64,000 nucleotides of DNA, from the NCBI RefSeq assembly GCF_000730425.1, contig NZ_CP008896.1, positions 558,001 to 622,000 on the forward strand, written 5' to 3'. The notes beneath the pieces are model-generated. The model was not told the DNA's origin. It was given only the letters and a program-made list of their open reading frames with translations, and did no database searches. Shown piece after piece: positions 1 through 9,711 of this stretch (its first letter is position 1; the number at the start of each line of letters is the position of its first letter). This DNA is from Pseudomonas fluorescens. GTDB taxonomy: Bacteria; Pseudomonadota; Gammaproteobacteria; Pseudomonadales; Pseudomonadaceae. The translations under genes were made by a program, and so were the position numbers.

Positions 1-1130
1 TTGCCGTTGTAGGTCTTGACCCCGGCCTGCAAGTGCTGGGTGCTGGTCAGGCTCAGGGAGGTGTTGCTGGTGTGGCCCTGGATCTGGTCGCTGCGGTTAT
101 AGGTCAGCGACAGGTTCAGGTCGCGCCAGTCCCAATAGTTGGGGTTGACCGTGCTCTTGCGGTACAGCACCTGCGGGTAGTTGTGGTAGACCAGGCCAAA
201 ATCCAGGGTGGCGTCGTCGTCGAAGGTGTAGGTGGTCTTGCTGGCGACCCAGGTCGAACCGCGCTTGGTGGAGTCATCGCGGCTGGCCAGGGCCACCGGG
301 TTGGTTTGCGATGAGTCGTGCTTGAGCTGGGCCTTGGTCAGGGTGCCGGAGCTTTCGTGGTATTCCTCGCGGTAGCGCACGAACAGCCGGGTTTCCAACT
401 TGGGGTTGAAGCGGTAGCCGAAGTTGGTCACCACGCCCTTGGCCTTGGTGAAGGTCCAGTCCTGGTAACCGTCGCGTTCGGAGTTGCTCAGGCTGACGTA
501 GTAGTCGCCATTGTCCACCACGCCGCCGGTGCTCAACTGCTGCTTGCGCCAGCCAAAGCTGCCAGCCTCGAAGCGCGCGTGATTGCCCGGTGACGTCAGG
601 CCGGAGTGAGTCACCATGTTGATCGCGCCACCCAGCGACAGCGCGCCGTACTGGAAGGCATTGGCCCCGCGCAGCACTTCGGTGTAGTCCAGGCCCTGGG
701 TTTCCAGGAGCTCATAGGGCGTGCCGCCGGATCCGGTCAGGGCCAGGCCGTCGAACAGGAACTTGGTGCCCTCGCGAAAATACCCGGGGGAGGTATTGGC
801 CCCGGAACCGCGGATGGAAATCTTGATCGCATCGTTGCCGCCCGCTGACTGCGCATACACGCCGGGCTGATAGGCGAGGGTGTCTTCCAGCGTCGCCGAA
901 CGGCCGCGCTCCACGTCGCCAGCCTTGACCAGGCTGACGCCGCCGGCCACCTCGTCGAGCTTGAGCTGGGCTTCTTCGCTGGCGGTGACCTTGCTGGCCT
1001 GGACCGTTACGGTCTGCAGGCGCGAATCCTCGGCGTGGGCCCACTGGGAAGCGAGGATCAAGGTCAGAGCGCTGACGGTTTTAAACGAGCTGGAGGAGTG
1101 TTGAGGCAGAGGCCTTGAGATCAACTTCAA
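1..1130 (-). CDS. TonB-dependent outer-membrane receptor (N-terminal part, cut by window edge)
   Basis: About 376 codons are visible; the gene continues beyond position 1. The proposed start is a TTG at 1130, eight bases after an AGGGA ribosome binding site. An ATG a few bases upstream is closed at once by TGA. A signal peptide ending near WAHAEDS is followed by a plug domain: a TonB-box-like stretch (LQTVTVQ), DVERGRSATLEDTL, a GNDAIKISIRGSG motif, then YTEVLRGANAFQYGALSLGGAINMV in pieces typical of the family. Beta-barrel strands follow. The class imports iron chelates, vitamin B12 or other large ligands across the outer membrane using TonB energy. The ligand cannot be told from this part. 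No FecI/FecR pair is visible, and the upstream region instead carries a sigma-54-type promoter and two palindromes. Confidence 0.88.
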   Translation of the reverse strand, partial: MKLISRPLPQHSSSSFKTVSALTLILASQWAHAEDSRLQTVTVQASKVTASEEAQLKLDEVAGGVSLVKAGDVERGRSATLEDTLAYQPGVYAQSAGGNDAIKISIRGSGANTSPGYFREGTKFLFDGLALTGSGGTPYELLETQGLDYTEVLRGANAFQYGALSLGGAINMVTHSGLTSPGNHARFEAGSFGWRKQQLSTGGVVDNGDYYVSLSNSERDGYQDWTFTKAKGVVTNFGYRFNPKLETRLFVRYREEYHESSGTLTKAQLKHDSSQTNPVALASRDDSTKRGSTWVASKTTYTFDDDATLDFGLVYHNYPQVLYRKSTVNPNYWDWRDLNLSLTYNRSDQIQGHTSNTSLSLTSTQHLQAGVKTYNG

Positions 1131-1203
1131 TTGTGCATTCCCTGTGATTGGCTACGAGTGGAGGCGAGTTTCTATTCGTATAGTCAATCTCTGGCAGGGA
1201 TAG

Positions 1204-1220
1204 AGCAGAAAGCATGCCAA
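1204..1220 (-). promoter_or_regulatory. Candidate sigma-54 (RpoN) promoter for the TonB receptor
   Basis: On the minus strand the bases read TTGGCATGCTTTCTGCT. Compared with the consensus YTGGCACG-N4-TTGCW this keeps the invariant GG and GC dinucleotides exactly ten bases apart, with two mismatches elsewhere. It lies about 75 bases before the proposed start codon at 1130, so the transcript would have a leader of roughly 60 bases. The two palindromes upstream sit at the distance expected for an enhancer-binding activator. Confidence 0.55.
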
Positions 1221-1262
1221 GCGCCAAAGCGGGTTTTTATAGGGGATTTGGTTTTAATCGGC

Positions 1263-1288
1263 ATGTCGTTTATGCCAAAAAACGACAT
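1263..1288. promoter_or_regulatory. Perfect 9-bp inverted repeat, candidate operator or enhancer site
   Basis: ATGTCGTTT at 1263-1271 and AAACGACAT at 1280-1288 are exact reverse complements separated by eight bases. The stem is AT-rich with no T-run, so it looks more like a protein binding site than a terminator. The only gene whose 5' end faces it is the TonB receptor. Confidence 0.4.
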
Positions 1289-1300
1289 CTGTGTTGAATA

Positions 1301-1320
1301 ACTGTTCGAATTTGAACAGT
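1301..1320. promoter_or_regulatory. Perfect 7-bp inverted repeat, candidate operator or enhancer site
   Basis: ACTGTTC at 1301-1307 and GAACAGT at 1314-1320 are exact reverse complements around the six-base centre GAATTT. It is about one helical turn downstream of the preceding palindrome on the plus strand, and about 110-125 bases upstream of the predicted transcription start of the receptor. The CTGT/ACAG ends recall a LexA box, but the spacing is ten rather than eight. Confidence 0.35.
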
Positions 1321-1350
1321 GCTGGAGAGCCCCTAATCGGGCACAACAAA

Positions 1351-1448
1351 ATGTGGGCGCAGGCGTGCCCGCGAAAGCAATGGATCAGTCAGCACATACT
1401 GTTCTGTTGACTGACACACGGCCATCGCGAGCGGGCCTGCTTTCACAT
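1351..1448. repeat. REP-like paired hairpin
   Basis: The segment begins gtgggcgcaggcgtgcccgc and ends ccatcgcgagcgggcctgc, the form of the Pseudomonas REP sequences with hydrophilic CCCGC/GCGGG arms, around a gtcag/ctgac inner repeat. It lies in the 373-base gap 1131-1503, between the 3' end of the 1504-2346 gene and the promoter region of the TonB receptor. Nothing coding is seen in that gap. Confidence 0.5.
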
Positions 1449-1503
1449 TGTCGATCCGCACCTGCTGCGGGGGAATGCGCAACACCCGGGCGGCGCAGTG
1501 TCT

Positions 1504-2346
1504 TCATACCACCGAATCAGTGACGTCGAAGCTGCCTTGAGCGGTGAACTCTGGGTGGTCCGCATGCTTGAAGGTACAACTGAAACTGCCGACGGCATGA
1601 CCTGTGGCGGGCAAGGACTCGATTGTCAGTTCCCCCTTGTGTGCCATGACTACACCGTACGTATCCAGCCTGATAAATCTGACCTGTGCCCGGGTTTCTG
1701 ACTCGCTCAACGAATAGGTGCCCGGCGGCAAACTATCACTCAGCGCGACAGTTACGATGTTACGAATAGGAGGAAACTCCTCAGTAACTTGGCCTCGAAT
1801 AAATTTAGTATGATTTCCATCGAGGTCAGTTCTGTCGTAGATGTCTAAAACCTGAGCTTCGAAGTCTTTTAGGGGGGCTGAATTTCCGTAAAAATCAACT
1901 TCAAAGTTGCCGTAGCCCATTTGCACCTGAATTTCGCCGTTATGTACCTTGATTTCCTTGTCTGCGGACTTGGCCAGCAACTTAAAGGTGGCGCTCATTT
2001 TTCCTTTTTTTAAAGACAGCGTTATGTTGCCAGTATCGGCAATGTAGTCTGTGCTGTGCATGGTGACGATGACTGTGGCGCTGTCTGGGTCAGCCTGCTC
2101 GCGAATGGAATAAGTATGTTCCGTTCCATTACCGGGAAAATCGTCAGGTAGCTCAATTCTGATGACATACGTTTCCCACGTCTCAGTGATCTGGACTCCG
2201 CTGATAAGCCAGTTGCCGTTCATGGTGGGGCGAATTTCTGATCTGTCGAGTTGTGCAACAAAGGCGTGGTTATGTTCACCTTCTATTTGCGCCGTGAAGG
2301 ACCCACTGATGTTTTGGACGGCTGAGTCGTTTAGTGTCTGTGTCAT
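1504..2346 (-). CDS. Hypothetical protein with two related beta-rich domains
   Basis: The 280-residue product is not recognised. It has no signal peptide, membrane segment or cysteine cluster. The N-terminal stretch (residues about 14-38: SGSFTAQIEGEHNHAFVAQL) resembles the C-terminal stretch (VGSFSCTFKHADHPEFTAQG), which suggests two copies of a sandwich-like fold, each ending or starting with a 'GSF..' strand. Many alternating hydrophobic strands and few charged helices support a beta-rich protein. Base composition is clearly lower in GC than the neighbours, a sign of recent acquisition. It stands alone, with about 170 bases to the MFS gene upstream and a REP region downstream. Similar small Pseudomonas proteins are annotated only as hypothetical. 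Confidence 0.75.
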   Translation of the reverse strand: MTQTLNDSAVQNISGSFTAQIEGEHNHAFVAQLDRSEIRPTMNGNWLISGVQITETWETYVIRIELPDDFPGNGTEHTYSIREQADPDSATVIVTMHSTDYIADTGNITLSLKKGKMSATFKLLAKSADKEIKVHNGEIQVQMGYGNFEVDFYGNSAPLKDFEAQVLDIYDRTDLDGNHTKFIRGQVTEEFPPIRNIVTVALSDSLPPGTYSLSESETRAQVRFIRLDTYGVVMAHKGELTIESLPATGHAVGSFSCTFKHADHPEFTAQGSFDVTDSVV

Positions 2347-2487
2347 GTCAAGGCTCCCTATCCTGTTATTGCTGGAAGAGAGTGGATGCTATTAATTGAA
2401 AATGTCCTTGTATACTGTCAAATATGACAGGTTTAAATAATGATTTTTTATTGCGGCCAGTGCTATGGCATAACGGGTAGACGCTGT

Positions 2488-2512
2488 TGGCGCCCCGCGT
2501 TCCGGGGCGCCA
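2488..2512 (-). terminator. Hairpin downstream of the MFS gene
   Basis: TGGCGCCCC at 2488-2496 and GGGGCGCCA at 2504-2512 form a perfect nine-base stem with a seven-base loop, nine bases after the MFS stop codon. The following T-run is weak, so termination strength is uncertain. Confidence 0.6.
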
Positions 2513-2520
2513 TTTGCGTG

Positions 2521-3831
2521 TTACACCTTTAACGTGCGGGTCATGCGCAACGCCAGCACGCTACCGGCGACAATCACCGCCGCCAGCAGGTACAGCGCCA
2601 GGTCGGTCGACCCGGTGGCATCCTTCACAAAACCCACCACATAGGGGCTCAAGAAGCCCGCCATCTGGCCCATGGAGTTGATCAACGCCAGGCCGCCCGC
2701 CGCAGCGCCGGCGCTGAGCATGGCCGTGGGCACGGGCCAGAACATCGGCAGGCCGGTGAGGGCGCCCATGGTGGCGATGGTCAGGCCGAGGATGGCAATG
2801 GCCGGGGTGGTGGCGAAGTTCACCGCGATGATCAGGCCGACAGCGCCCATCAGCATCGGCACCACCAGGTGCCAGCGGCGCTCCTTGCGCAGGTCGGCAG
2901 AGCGGCCCACCACCAGCATGAATACCGCTGCCAGCAGATAGGGGATCGCACTGAGCCAGCCGATCACCAGGTTATCGCTAAAGCCCATGTTCTTGATGAT
3001 CGACGGCAGCCAGAAGTTGATGGCATACACGCCGCTCTGGATGCAGAAGTAGATCAGGCCGAACGCCCAGATTGCCGGGTTCTTGAACACTTCCAGCAGC
3101 GAGTCAGTGGTGGTCTTGGGCTTGTTGGCCAGGTCGGTGGCCTGGTCGGCTTCGAGCACTGCGCGTTCGTGGGCGGTCAGCCACTTGGCGTTGGCGAAGC
3201 TGTCGCTGAGCAGGAAGTAGGCGAGGGCACCAAGGACTACCGTCGGCACACCTTGCAGCAGGAACATCCACTGCCAGCCCGCGAGGCCGCCTTGACCGGC
3301 CGCGAAGTGGTTGAGGATCCAGCCGGAGAACGGGCTGCCGAGCAGGCCGGACACCGGGATCGCCGACATGAACAGCGCCATGATCCGCCCGCGGCGGAAG
3401 GTCGGGAACCACTGCGAGAGGTACAGCACCACACCGGGAAAGAAGCCCGCTTCAGCTGCACCGGTAAACAGGCGCAGCGTGTAGAAGTGGGTCGGTGTGG
3501 TCACAAACAGCAGGCAGGTGGACAGGGTGCCCCAAGTGATCATCATCAGCGCGATCCAGCGTCGTGGGCCGAACCTGGTCAGCGCCAGGTTGCTTGGCAC
3601 GCCACACAGCACGTAGCCGATAAAGAAAATCCCGGCTCCGAGGCCGTACACGGTCTCGCTGAACTTCAGGGCGTCGAGCATCTGCAGCTTGGCGAAACCG
3701 ACGTTGACGCGGTCCAGGTAGTTGAACAGGTAGCAGATGAAAATGAAGGGGATCAGGCGCAGGGTGATGCGCTTGTAGACGGCGTTTTTGTCGTCATCGT
3801 TGGCCAGGGTAGCGGCGGCGCTCTGTGACAT
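2521..3831 (-). CDS. MFS transporter, anion:cation symporter type, probable sugar-acid/glycerate uptake
   Basis: A 436-residue protein with about 12 predicted membrane helices. The cytoplasmic N-terminus leads into the family signature FNYLDRVNVGFA in helix 1. A conserved loop 2-3 motif (LTRFGPRRWIALMM) and RLFTGAAEAGFFPGVV in helix 4 mark it as the ACS subfamily, which carries galactonate, glucarate, phthalate and tartrate with protons. It is transcribed away from the CdaR-type regulator and the glycerate kinase, separated by 170 bases. That arrangement makes a sugar diacid or D-glycerate the likely substrate; this is an inference from context. The start is ATG with GAGAG upstream. Confidence 0.85.
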   Translation of the reverse strand: MSQSAAATLANDDDKNAVYKRITLRLIPFIFICYLFNYLDRVNVGFAKLQMLDALKFSETVYGLGAGIFFIGYVLCGVPSNLALTRFGPRRWIALMMITWGTLSTCLLFVTTPTHFYTLRLFTGAAEAGFFPGVVLYLSQWFPTFRRGRIMALFMSAIPVSGLLGSPFSGWILNHFAAGQGGLAGWQWMFLLQGVPTVVLGALAYFLLSDSFANAKWLTAHERAVLEADQATDLANKPKTTTDSLLEVFKNPAIWAFGLIYFCIQSGVYAINFWLPSIIKNMGFSDNLVIGWLSAIPYLLAAVFMLVVGRSADLRKERRWHLVVPMLMGAVGLIIAVNFATTPAIAILGLTIATMGALTGLPMFWPVPTAMLSAGAAAGGLALINSMGQMAGFLSPYVVGFVKDATGSTDLALYLLAAVIVAGSVLALRMTRTLKV

Positions 3832-4001
3832 GGCGTTCTCTCTTTATTATGATTTTTCGCGATGCGAGGGTAACGTTGATCGCCCCAAGAGTCTCGGTCA
3901 CGGGACGGTGCCGTGTCTTTGTGCCCCCGCACAGCGATCCATCCATTGCGCTGTGCCTTTGAACAATCGCGTAATGCAGCGCTTTCAAGGAATTTAGCCC
4001 C

Positions 4002-5102
4002 ATGTTCGAACTCGATCATGACCTGGCGCAGGATATCGTCAATCGCACGATGGCCATTTTGCCCTATAACGTCAACGTCATGGACAGCCAGGGCCTGATC
4101 CTCGGCAGCGGCGAGCCGGAGCGGATCAACACCCGCCATGAAGGCGCGCAATTGGTGCTGGCCAACGGGCGTGTGGTGGAAATCGACAGCCAGACCGCCA
4201 AGCACCTCAAGGGCGTGGCGCCGGGGATCAATCTGCCGTTGCTGCATGACCAGCGCTTGATCGGGGTGCTGGGCATCAGCGGTGAACCGCAACGACTGCG
4301 CACCTATGCCGAACTGGTGCGCATGACTGCCGAGATGCTGGTCAGCCAACGGCATCAACAGGCAGAGCAACAATGGCGGCGCCAACGCTGTGATGATCTG
4401 CTGGCGTTGCTGCTGGCCGAGAGCGGCGAATCGCCGCGCCTGGTGGACGAGGCCCAGCAACTGGGGCTCAAGCCGCAGTTACCGCGCACCCCTTATTTGT
4501 TTGAACTGGGCCTGGGCCAGACCGCCGAAGCACTGGCAGGCTGGCTGGCCTCCCGTTACCCGGACAGTTGGTGCGTCAGCTGCGCACCGTTTTCGCTGCT
4601 GTGGTGCCGCCCGGCGTCGGTGCAGGTCGACAACCCGCGGCTGCTGGAAAAACTCGAGGCTTCGGGCTGGAGCATCCTGCGGGTGGCCGTGGGCGGCCAG
4701 GCAGATGGCTTGGCCGGGCTGCGCCGCTGCTATCGGCGCGTGGCGGACTTGCTCGCCTATGGCCGCGATGTACTGCCCCAGTTGCGTCTGCTGACCCTCA
4801 ACCGCTACCGGTTGCCGGTGATGCTCTGGCGCCATCGCAACGACGATGCCCTCGACGAACTGCTCAACCCGTTGCGCAAGGTCCTGGCCAAGGACAGCAA
4901 CGGACAGTTGCAGGCCACGCTGCGCAGTTGGTGTGAGCACGACGGGCAAAGCCAGGCCTGCGCCGATGCCCTGGGCATCCACCGCAACAGCCTGCGCTAC
5001 CGCATGGAGCGCATTGCCGAATTGAGCGGCGTCGACCCGCTGACCCTCGATGGCATGCTCGCGCTGTACTTGGGCGTGCAACTGCTGCCCCAAACCCCGT
5101 AG
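4002..5102 (+). CDS. cdaR: CdaR-family transcriptional regulator of sugar diacid/glycerate use
   Basis: A 366-residue protein. Residues 1-135 match the putative sugar-diacid recognition domain (LAQDIVNRTMAILPYNVNVMD, the ILGSGEPERINTRHEGA segment and the NLPL..D..LIGVLGISG segment). The middle is poorly conserved, and the last 60 residues form the PucR/CdaR helix-turn-helix (ALGIHRNSLRYRMERI). E. coli CdaR activates gar, gud and glycerate kinase genes in response to glucarate, galactarate or glycerate. The position between a divergent ACS transporter and a glycerate kinase fits the same job. AAGGA lies ten bases before the ATG. The TAG stop begins a short hairpin. Confidence 0.9.
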   Translation: MFELDHDLAQDIVNRTMAILPYNVNVMDSQGLILGSGEPERINTRHEGAQLVLANGRVVEIDSQTAKHLKGVAPGINLPLLHDQRLIGVLGISGEPQRLRTYAELVRMTAEMLVSQRHQQAEQQWRRQRCDDLLALLLAESGESPRLVDEAQQLGLKPQLPRTPYLFELGLGQTAEALAGWLASRYPDSWCVSCAPFSLLWCRPASVQVDNPRLLEKLEASGWSILRVAVGGQADGLAGLRRCYRRVADLLAYGRDVLPQLRLLTLNRYRLPVMLWRHRNDDALDELLNPLRKVLAKDSNGQLQATLRSWCEHDGQSQACADALGIHRNSLRYRMERIAELSGVDPLTLDGMLALYLGVQLLPQTP

Positions 5103-5122
5103 AAGCCGGCAAGCCGGCTCCT
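5101..5122 (+). terminator. REP-type hairpin at the cdaR stop codon
   Basis: AGAAGCCGGC and GCCGGCTCCT pair with one mismatch around a two-base centre. The TAG stop of cdaR lies in its first bases. It may reduce read-through into the glycerate kinase gene, which starts 119 bases later. Confidence 0.45.
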
Positions 5123-5240
5123 GCAAGGTAGGGGCTTTTGTAGAAGTGAACAACAAACCCCAGCCACGCTTGTGCATCGGACAGGCGTCATTGCCGGTGC
5201 CAACTGGCAGCATGGGCGTCATAAAAATCGGAGAAAGCCC

Positions 5241-6377
5241 ATGAAAGTCATCATTGCCCCCGACTCGTTCAAGGACAGCCTGAGTGCCGAAGGCGTGGCC
5301 CAGGCCATTGCCCAAGGGCTGGCCCAGGTCTGGCCCGATGCCGAACTGATCCAGTGCCCGATGGCGGATGGCGGTGAAGGCACGGTGGAGTCGGTCCTCG
5401 CCGCCTGCCACGGCCAATTGCGCAGCCATACCGTGCAAGGCCCGTTGGGCGGCACCGTCGAGGCGCGCTGGGGGTGGTTGGCCGAGAGTGCCACGGCCAT
5501 TATCGAAATGGCCGAAGCCAGTGGCCTGCAACGGGTCCCGCCGGGGCAGCGCGATGCCTGTTCCAGCAGCACCTTCGGCACCGGTGAGCTGATCCGCGCC
5601 GCCCTGGACGCTGGCGCCCGGCGGATCATTCTGGCGATTGGCGGCAGTGCCACCAATGACGGCGGCGCCGGTGCCATGCAGGCCCTGGGCGTACAACTGC
5701 TCGACGCCCAAGGCACCAGCCTGGCGCGCGGTGGCCTGGCGCTCGCGAACCTTGCCCGCATCAATCTTGAACCGTTGGACCCACGGCTGGCCCAGGTGCG
5801 CTTCGACATCGCCGCCGATGTCAATAACCCCCTGTGTGGCCCCCACGGGGCCTCGGCGATTTTCGGCCCGCAAAAAGGGGCCAATCCACAGCAAGTGGCG
5901 CAACTGGATCAGGCCCTGGGACACTTCGCCGACCATTGCGCCGCAGTCTTGCCCCGGGACGTGCGCGACGAACCGGGCAGCGGCGCGGCGGGTGGCCTGG
6001 GCTTTGCCGCCAAGGCCTTCCTCGGCGCACAGTTCCGCCCAGGTGTGGAGGTGGTCGCCGAACTGGTGGGCCTGGAAAACGCCGTGCGTGGTGCCGACCT
6101 GGTGATTACCGGTGAAGGCCGCTTCGACGCCCAGACCCTGCGTGGCAAAACCCCGTTTGGCGTGGCGCGGGTCGCCAGGCAGCATGGGGTTCCCGTTATC
6201 GTGATCGCCGGAACGCTGGGTGAGGGCTACGAGGAGATGTACGCCCATGGCGTCGACGCCGCGTTCGCCTTGCCTGGCGGCCCGATGACCCTGGAACAGG
6301 CCTGTAGCGAAGCGCCGAGGCTGTTGCGTGAGCGGGCGGCGGACATTGCGCGGGTGTGGCGTTTGGGCGCGGGATGA
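5241..6377 (+). CDS. garK: Glycerate kinase (type I, GarK/GlxK family)
   Basis: A 378-residue enzyme that phosphorylates D-glycerate with ATP (2-phosphoglycerate in this family). Diagnostic motifs are APDSFKDSLSA at residues 6-16, CPMADGGEGTV, a LAIGGSATNDGGAGAMQALG glycine-rich segment, DVNNPLCGP, and DLVITGEGRFDAQTL near the C-terminus. The chosen ATG at 5241 follows GGAGAAA by five bases and gives the usual MKVIIAPDSFKDS start; reading from 5172 would add 23 unrelated residues. It lies downstream of cdaR in the same direction. With the divergent transporter it forms a sugar-acid/glycerate module. The name glxK would be equally justified. Confidence 0.93.
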   Translation: MKVIIAPDSFKDSLSAEGVAQAIAQGLAQVWPDAELIQCPMADGGEGTVESVLAACHGQLRSHTVQGPLGGTVEARWGWLAESATAIIEMAEASGLQRVPPGQRDACSSSTFGTGELIRAALDAGARRIILAIGGSATNDGGAGAMQALGVQLLDAQGTSLARGGLALANLARINLEPLDPRLAQVRFDIAADVNNPLCGPHGASAIFGPQKGANPQQVAQLDQALGHFADHCAAVLPRDVRDEPGSGAAGGLGFAAKAFLGAQFRPGVEVVAELVGLENAVRGADLVITGEGRFDAQTLRGKTPFGVARVARQHGVPVIVIAGTLGEGYEEMYAHGVDAAFALPGGPMTLEQACSEAPRLLRERAADIARVWRLGAG

Positions 6378-6437
6378 CAGCGCTTGTTATCACCGCCTAC
6401 ACTGATCGGCCACTTGTCTTTCAAAGGATGAAACACA

Positions 6438-6950
6438 ATGCCTGCACCTGACGCCAAGATCGTGATCCAGCGTTTTGCCGAAAGCCACCTCGAAGGCATG
6501 CAGGCGCTCTATAACGACCCAGCCGTGTGCCGTCAGGTGTTGCAGATGCCTTTCCAGTCACTGGAGGTCTGGCGCAAGCGCCTGGCAGATACCAATGAGC
6601 GATTGCTCAGGCTGGTGGCGGTGCAGGCGGGCGAGGTGATTGGCAGTTGCACTCTGGAGCAGTATGCGCGCAGTCGTCAAAGCCATGTCGGCGGTATCGG
6701 CATGGGGGTGGCGGTGGCTTGGCAGGGCAAGGGTGTTGGCACCCAACTGCTGGGCGCGGCACTGGAGGTGGCCGACAACTGGATGAACCTGCACCGGGTG
6801 GAACTGACGGTGTATGTCGACAACGAGCCGGCCCAGGCGTTGTACCGCAAGTTCGGTTTCGAGACTGAAGGCCGGCTGCGCGATTATGCCGTGCGAGATG
6901 GCACATTTGTCGACGCCCTGAGCATGGCGCGCTTGCGTCAGACTGCCTGA
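6438..6950 (+). CDS. GNAT-family N-acetyltransferase
   Basis: A 170-residue single-domain protein. The acetyl-CoA binding motif is GIGMGVAVAWQGKGVGTQLL (the Q/RxxGxG/A core) at about residues 78-97. The motif B region VELTVYVDNEPAQALYRKFGFETEGRLRDY resembles RimJ/RimL and PhnO-like enzymes (the N..A..LY.K.GF..EG pattern). The substrate may be an amino acid, aminoglycoside-like amine or peptide N-terminus; the sequence does not say. AAAGGATG precedes the ATG. Its 3' end overlaps that of the convergent racemase gene by 13 bases. Confidence 0.88.
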   Translation: MPAPDAKIVIQRFAESHLEGMQALYNDPAVCRQVLQMPFQSLEVWRKRLADTNERLLRLVAVQAGEVIGSCTLEQYARSRQSHVGGIGMGVAVAWQGKGVGTQLLGAALEVADNWMNLHRVELTVYVDNEPAQALYRKFGFETEGRLRDYAVRDGTFVDALSMARLRQTA

Positions 6951-7639
6951 TCGCCCAGGGCAAACGCCACCGCAGCCTGGGCGTGCAGTTCGGTAGTGTC
7001 GAGCAACGGCAGGTGGCTGTGTTCGGGCCTGACCAGCAGGCCAATCTCGGTACAGCCCAGGACAATGGCCTGGGCGCCACGGGCCGCGAGGTTCGCGATG
7101 GCCTGTTGGTAGACCTGGCGCGATGCATCGCTGATCACGCCGACGCACAATTCTTCATAAATGATCCGGTGTACGGCGCGGCGCTCGTCGGCATCGGGCA
7201 CCAGTACGGTCAAGCCCTGGGCCGCCAGGCGCGTCTTGAGAAAGTCCTGTTCCATGGTAAACGCCGTACCCAGCAGGCCGACGGTCAGGGTATTGGCCTT
7301 GACCGCCGCCGCGCCCGCCGCATCGCCGATGTGCAGGAACGGCAGCGATACGGCGGCCTCGATCTGCGCGGCCACCCGATGCATGGTGTTGGTACACAGC
7401 ACGATGCAGTCGGCGCCCCCGGCTTGCAGACGGCGCGCGGCGTCCTGCAGGATCAGCGCCGCGTCGTCCCAGCGCCCGGCGTGCTGGGCCTGCTCCACCG
7501 GGCCGAAGTCGACGCTGTACAGCAGGATTTGCGCCGAGCGCAGCGGCCCCAAGCGGTCGCGCACCTGTTGGTTGATGATCCGGTAGTACTCGGCGCTGGA
7601 CTCCCAGCTCATGCCGCCGATAAGGCCGATGGTGCGCAT
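6938..7639 (-). CDS. Aspartate/glutamate racemase family protein
   Basis: A 233-residue cytoplasmic enzyme of the YgeA/RacX type. It opens with IGLIGGMSWESSAEYY, the family signature. The two catalytic cysteines are in VLCTNTMH (Cys82) and VLGCTEIGLL (Cys196), which act as the two bases of a cofactor-independent racemase. Relatives interconvert L- and D-aspartate, glutamate or other amino acids such as homoserine; substrate here is undetermined. It is monocistronic, faces the GNAT gene tail to tail, and has a free promoter region of about 180 bases upstream. Confidence 0.9.
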   Translation of the reverse strand: MRTIGLIGGMSWESSAEYYRIINQQVRDRLGPLRSAQILLYSVDFGPVEQAQHAGRWDDAALILQDAARRLQAGGADCIVLCTNTMHRVAAQIEAAVSLPFLHIGDAAGAAAVKANTLTVGLLGTAFTMEQDFLKTRLAAQGLTVLVPDADERRAVHRIIYEELCVGVISDASRQVYQQAIANLAARGAQAIVLGCTEIGLLVRPEHSHLPLLDTTELHAQAAVAFALGDQAV

Positions 7640-7785
7640 GCGAACTCCTCAAGCTGTTGGGCGAAAGCCACACCTTACCCAACACACGGGCGTTAGTCAT
7701 ACCGCGCCGCTGCACGATGCCCATTTCCCGGCTGCGCAGTTGCGCAACCTGATTTCATGATGCATGGGCATCGCCGCACATCCAA

Positions 7786-7805
7786 TGTGGGAGCAAGCCC
7801 CCACA
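7786..7805 (-). terminator. REP-like hairpin after ccoQ4
   Basis: TGTGGG (7786-7791) and CCCACA (7800-7805) flank an agcaagcc loop, about 19 bases past the end of the small ccoQ-like gene. On the minus strand the stem is followed by a short T-poor region, so this may be a REP remnant used as a terminator. Confidence 0.45.
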
Positions 7806-7823
7806 AAAGACCAACATCGGCCT

Positions 7824-8044
7824 TCAGACCTCTACGTTGCCCCAGCCCGGCTTGGCTTCCTCAGGCGCTACGGCGTTGACCTGCTTGCCCGTCGCCAGCT
7901 CGACCCGTCGTGCCACCTCAGGGTCGTCGGCAAACGGAATCAGGCTGGCTTCATCCAGCTCTGTCCCCGATTGTCCCCGCAAGCAGTACTCCACGGCGCC
8001 ATACAGGCAGATCACCGCCGCCAGGTTAAAAATGACTTCCCACA

Positions 8045-8045
<1 letters not shown>
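7824..8045 (-). CDS. ccoQ4: CcoQ4-like small membrane protein of the orphan cbb3 subunit pair
   Basis: A 73-residue protein: one hydrophobic helix at the N-terminus (residues about 4-21) and then an acidic, soluble tail ending PGWGNVEV. Its ATG overlaps the stop of the ccoN4-like gene by ATGA, so the two are translationally coupled. In P. aeruginosa the orphan pair ccoN4-ccoQ4 (PA4133-PA4134) has the same order and sizes. CcoQ proteins are thought to stabilise or assemble cbb3 oxidases. The assignment rests on size, topology and position, not on a strong motif. Confidence 0.75.
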
Positions 8046-9472
<1,427 letters not shown>

Positions 9473-9549
9473 GGTCAGTCTTCCACGGTTTCAAGTCCCG
9501 GGCACTGTAGGAAATCCATGAAAAACAAAACAGGCTCAGAAAAATGACA

Positions 9550-9563
9550 TTAATGCGGATCAG
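9550..9563. promoter_or_regulatory. Possible Anr/FNR box between ccoN4 and the siroheme reductase
   Basis: TTAATgcggATCAG matches the consensus TTGAT-N4-ATCAA at eight of ten positions. It is nearly palindromic, so it could serve the divergent ccoN4 promoter, the reductase promoter, or both. Low-oxygen control of this gene group by Anr would fit its known behaviour in P. aeruginosa. The match is suggestive only. Confidence 0.35.
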
Positions 9564-9711
9564 AGTTAGCCCCTTAAAACATGGTGTATTCACAGGCTGA
9601 TATGGTTTTTTAGTTTTTAGCTGAATCTGTAACGCCTTGAGCCGTAGGTGCATAGTCGCCTCCATAGAAACCGCCGCCGTCGAGCGCGGTCAGCCATGAT
9701 GAGGTAGCGAG

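Noticed and set aside
1302..1319. LexA/SOS box upstream of the TonB receptor
   Set aside because: CTGT and ACAG are separated by ten bases; LexA boxes of this type need eight, and the downstream gene is not a repair gene.
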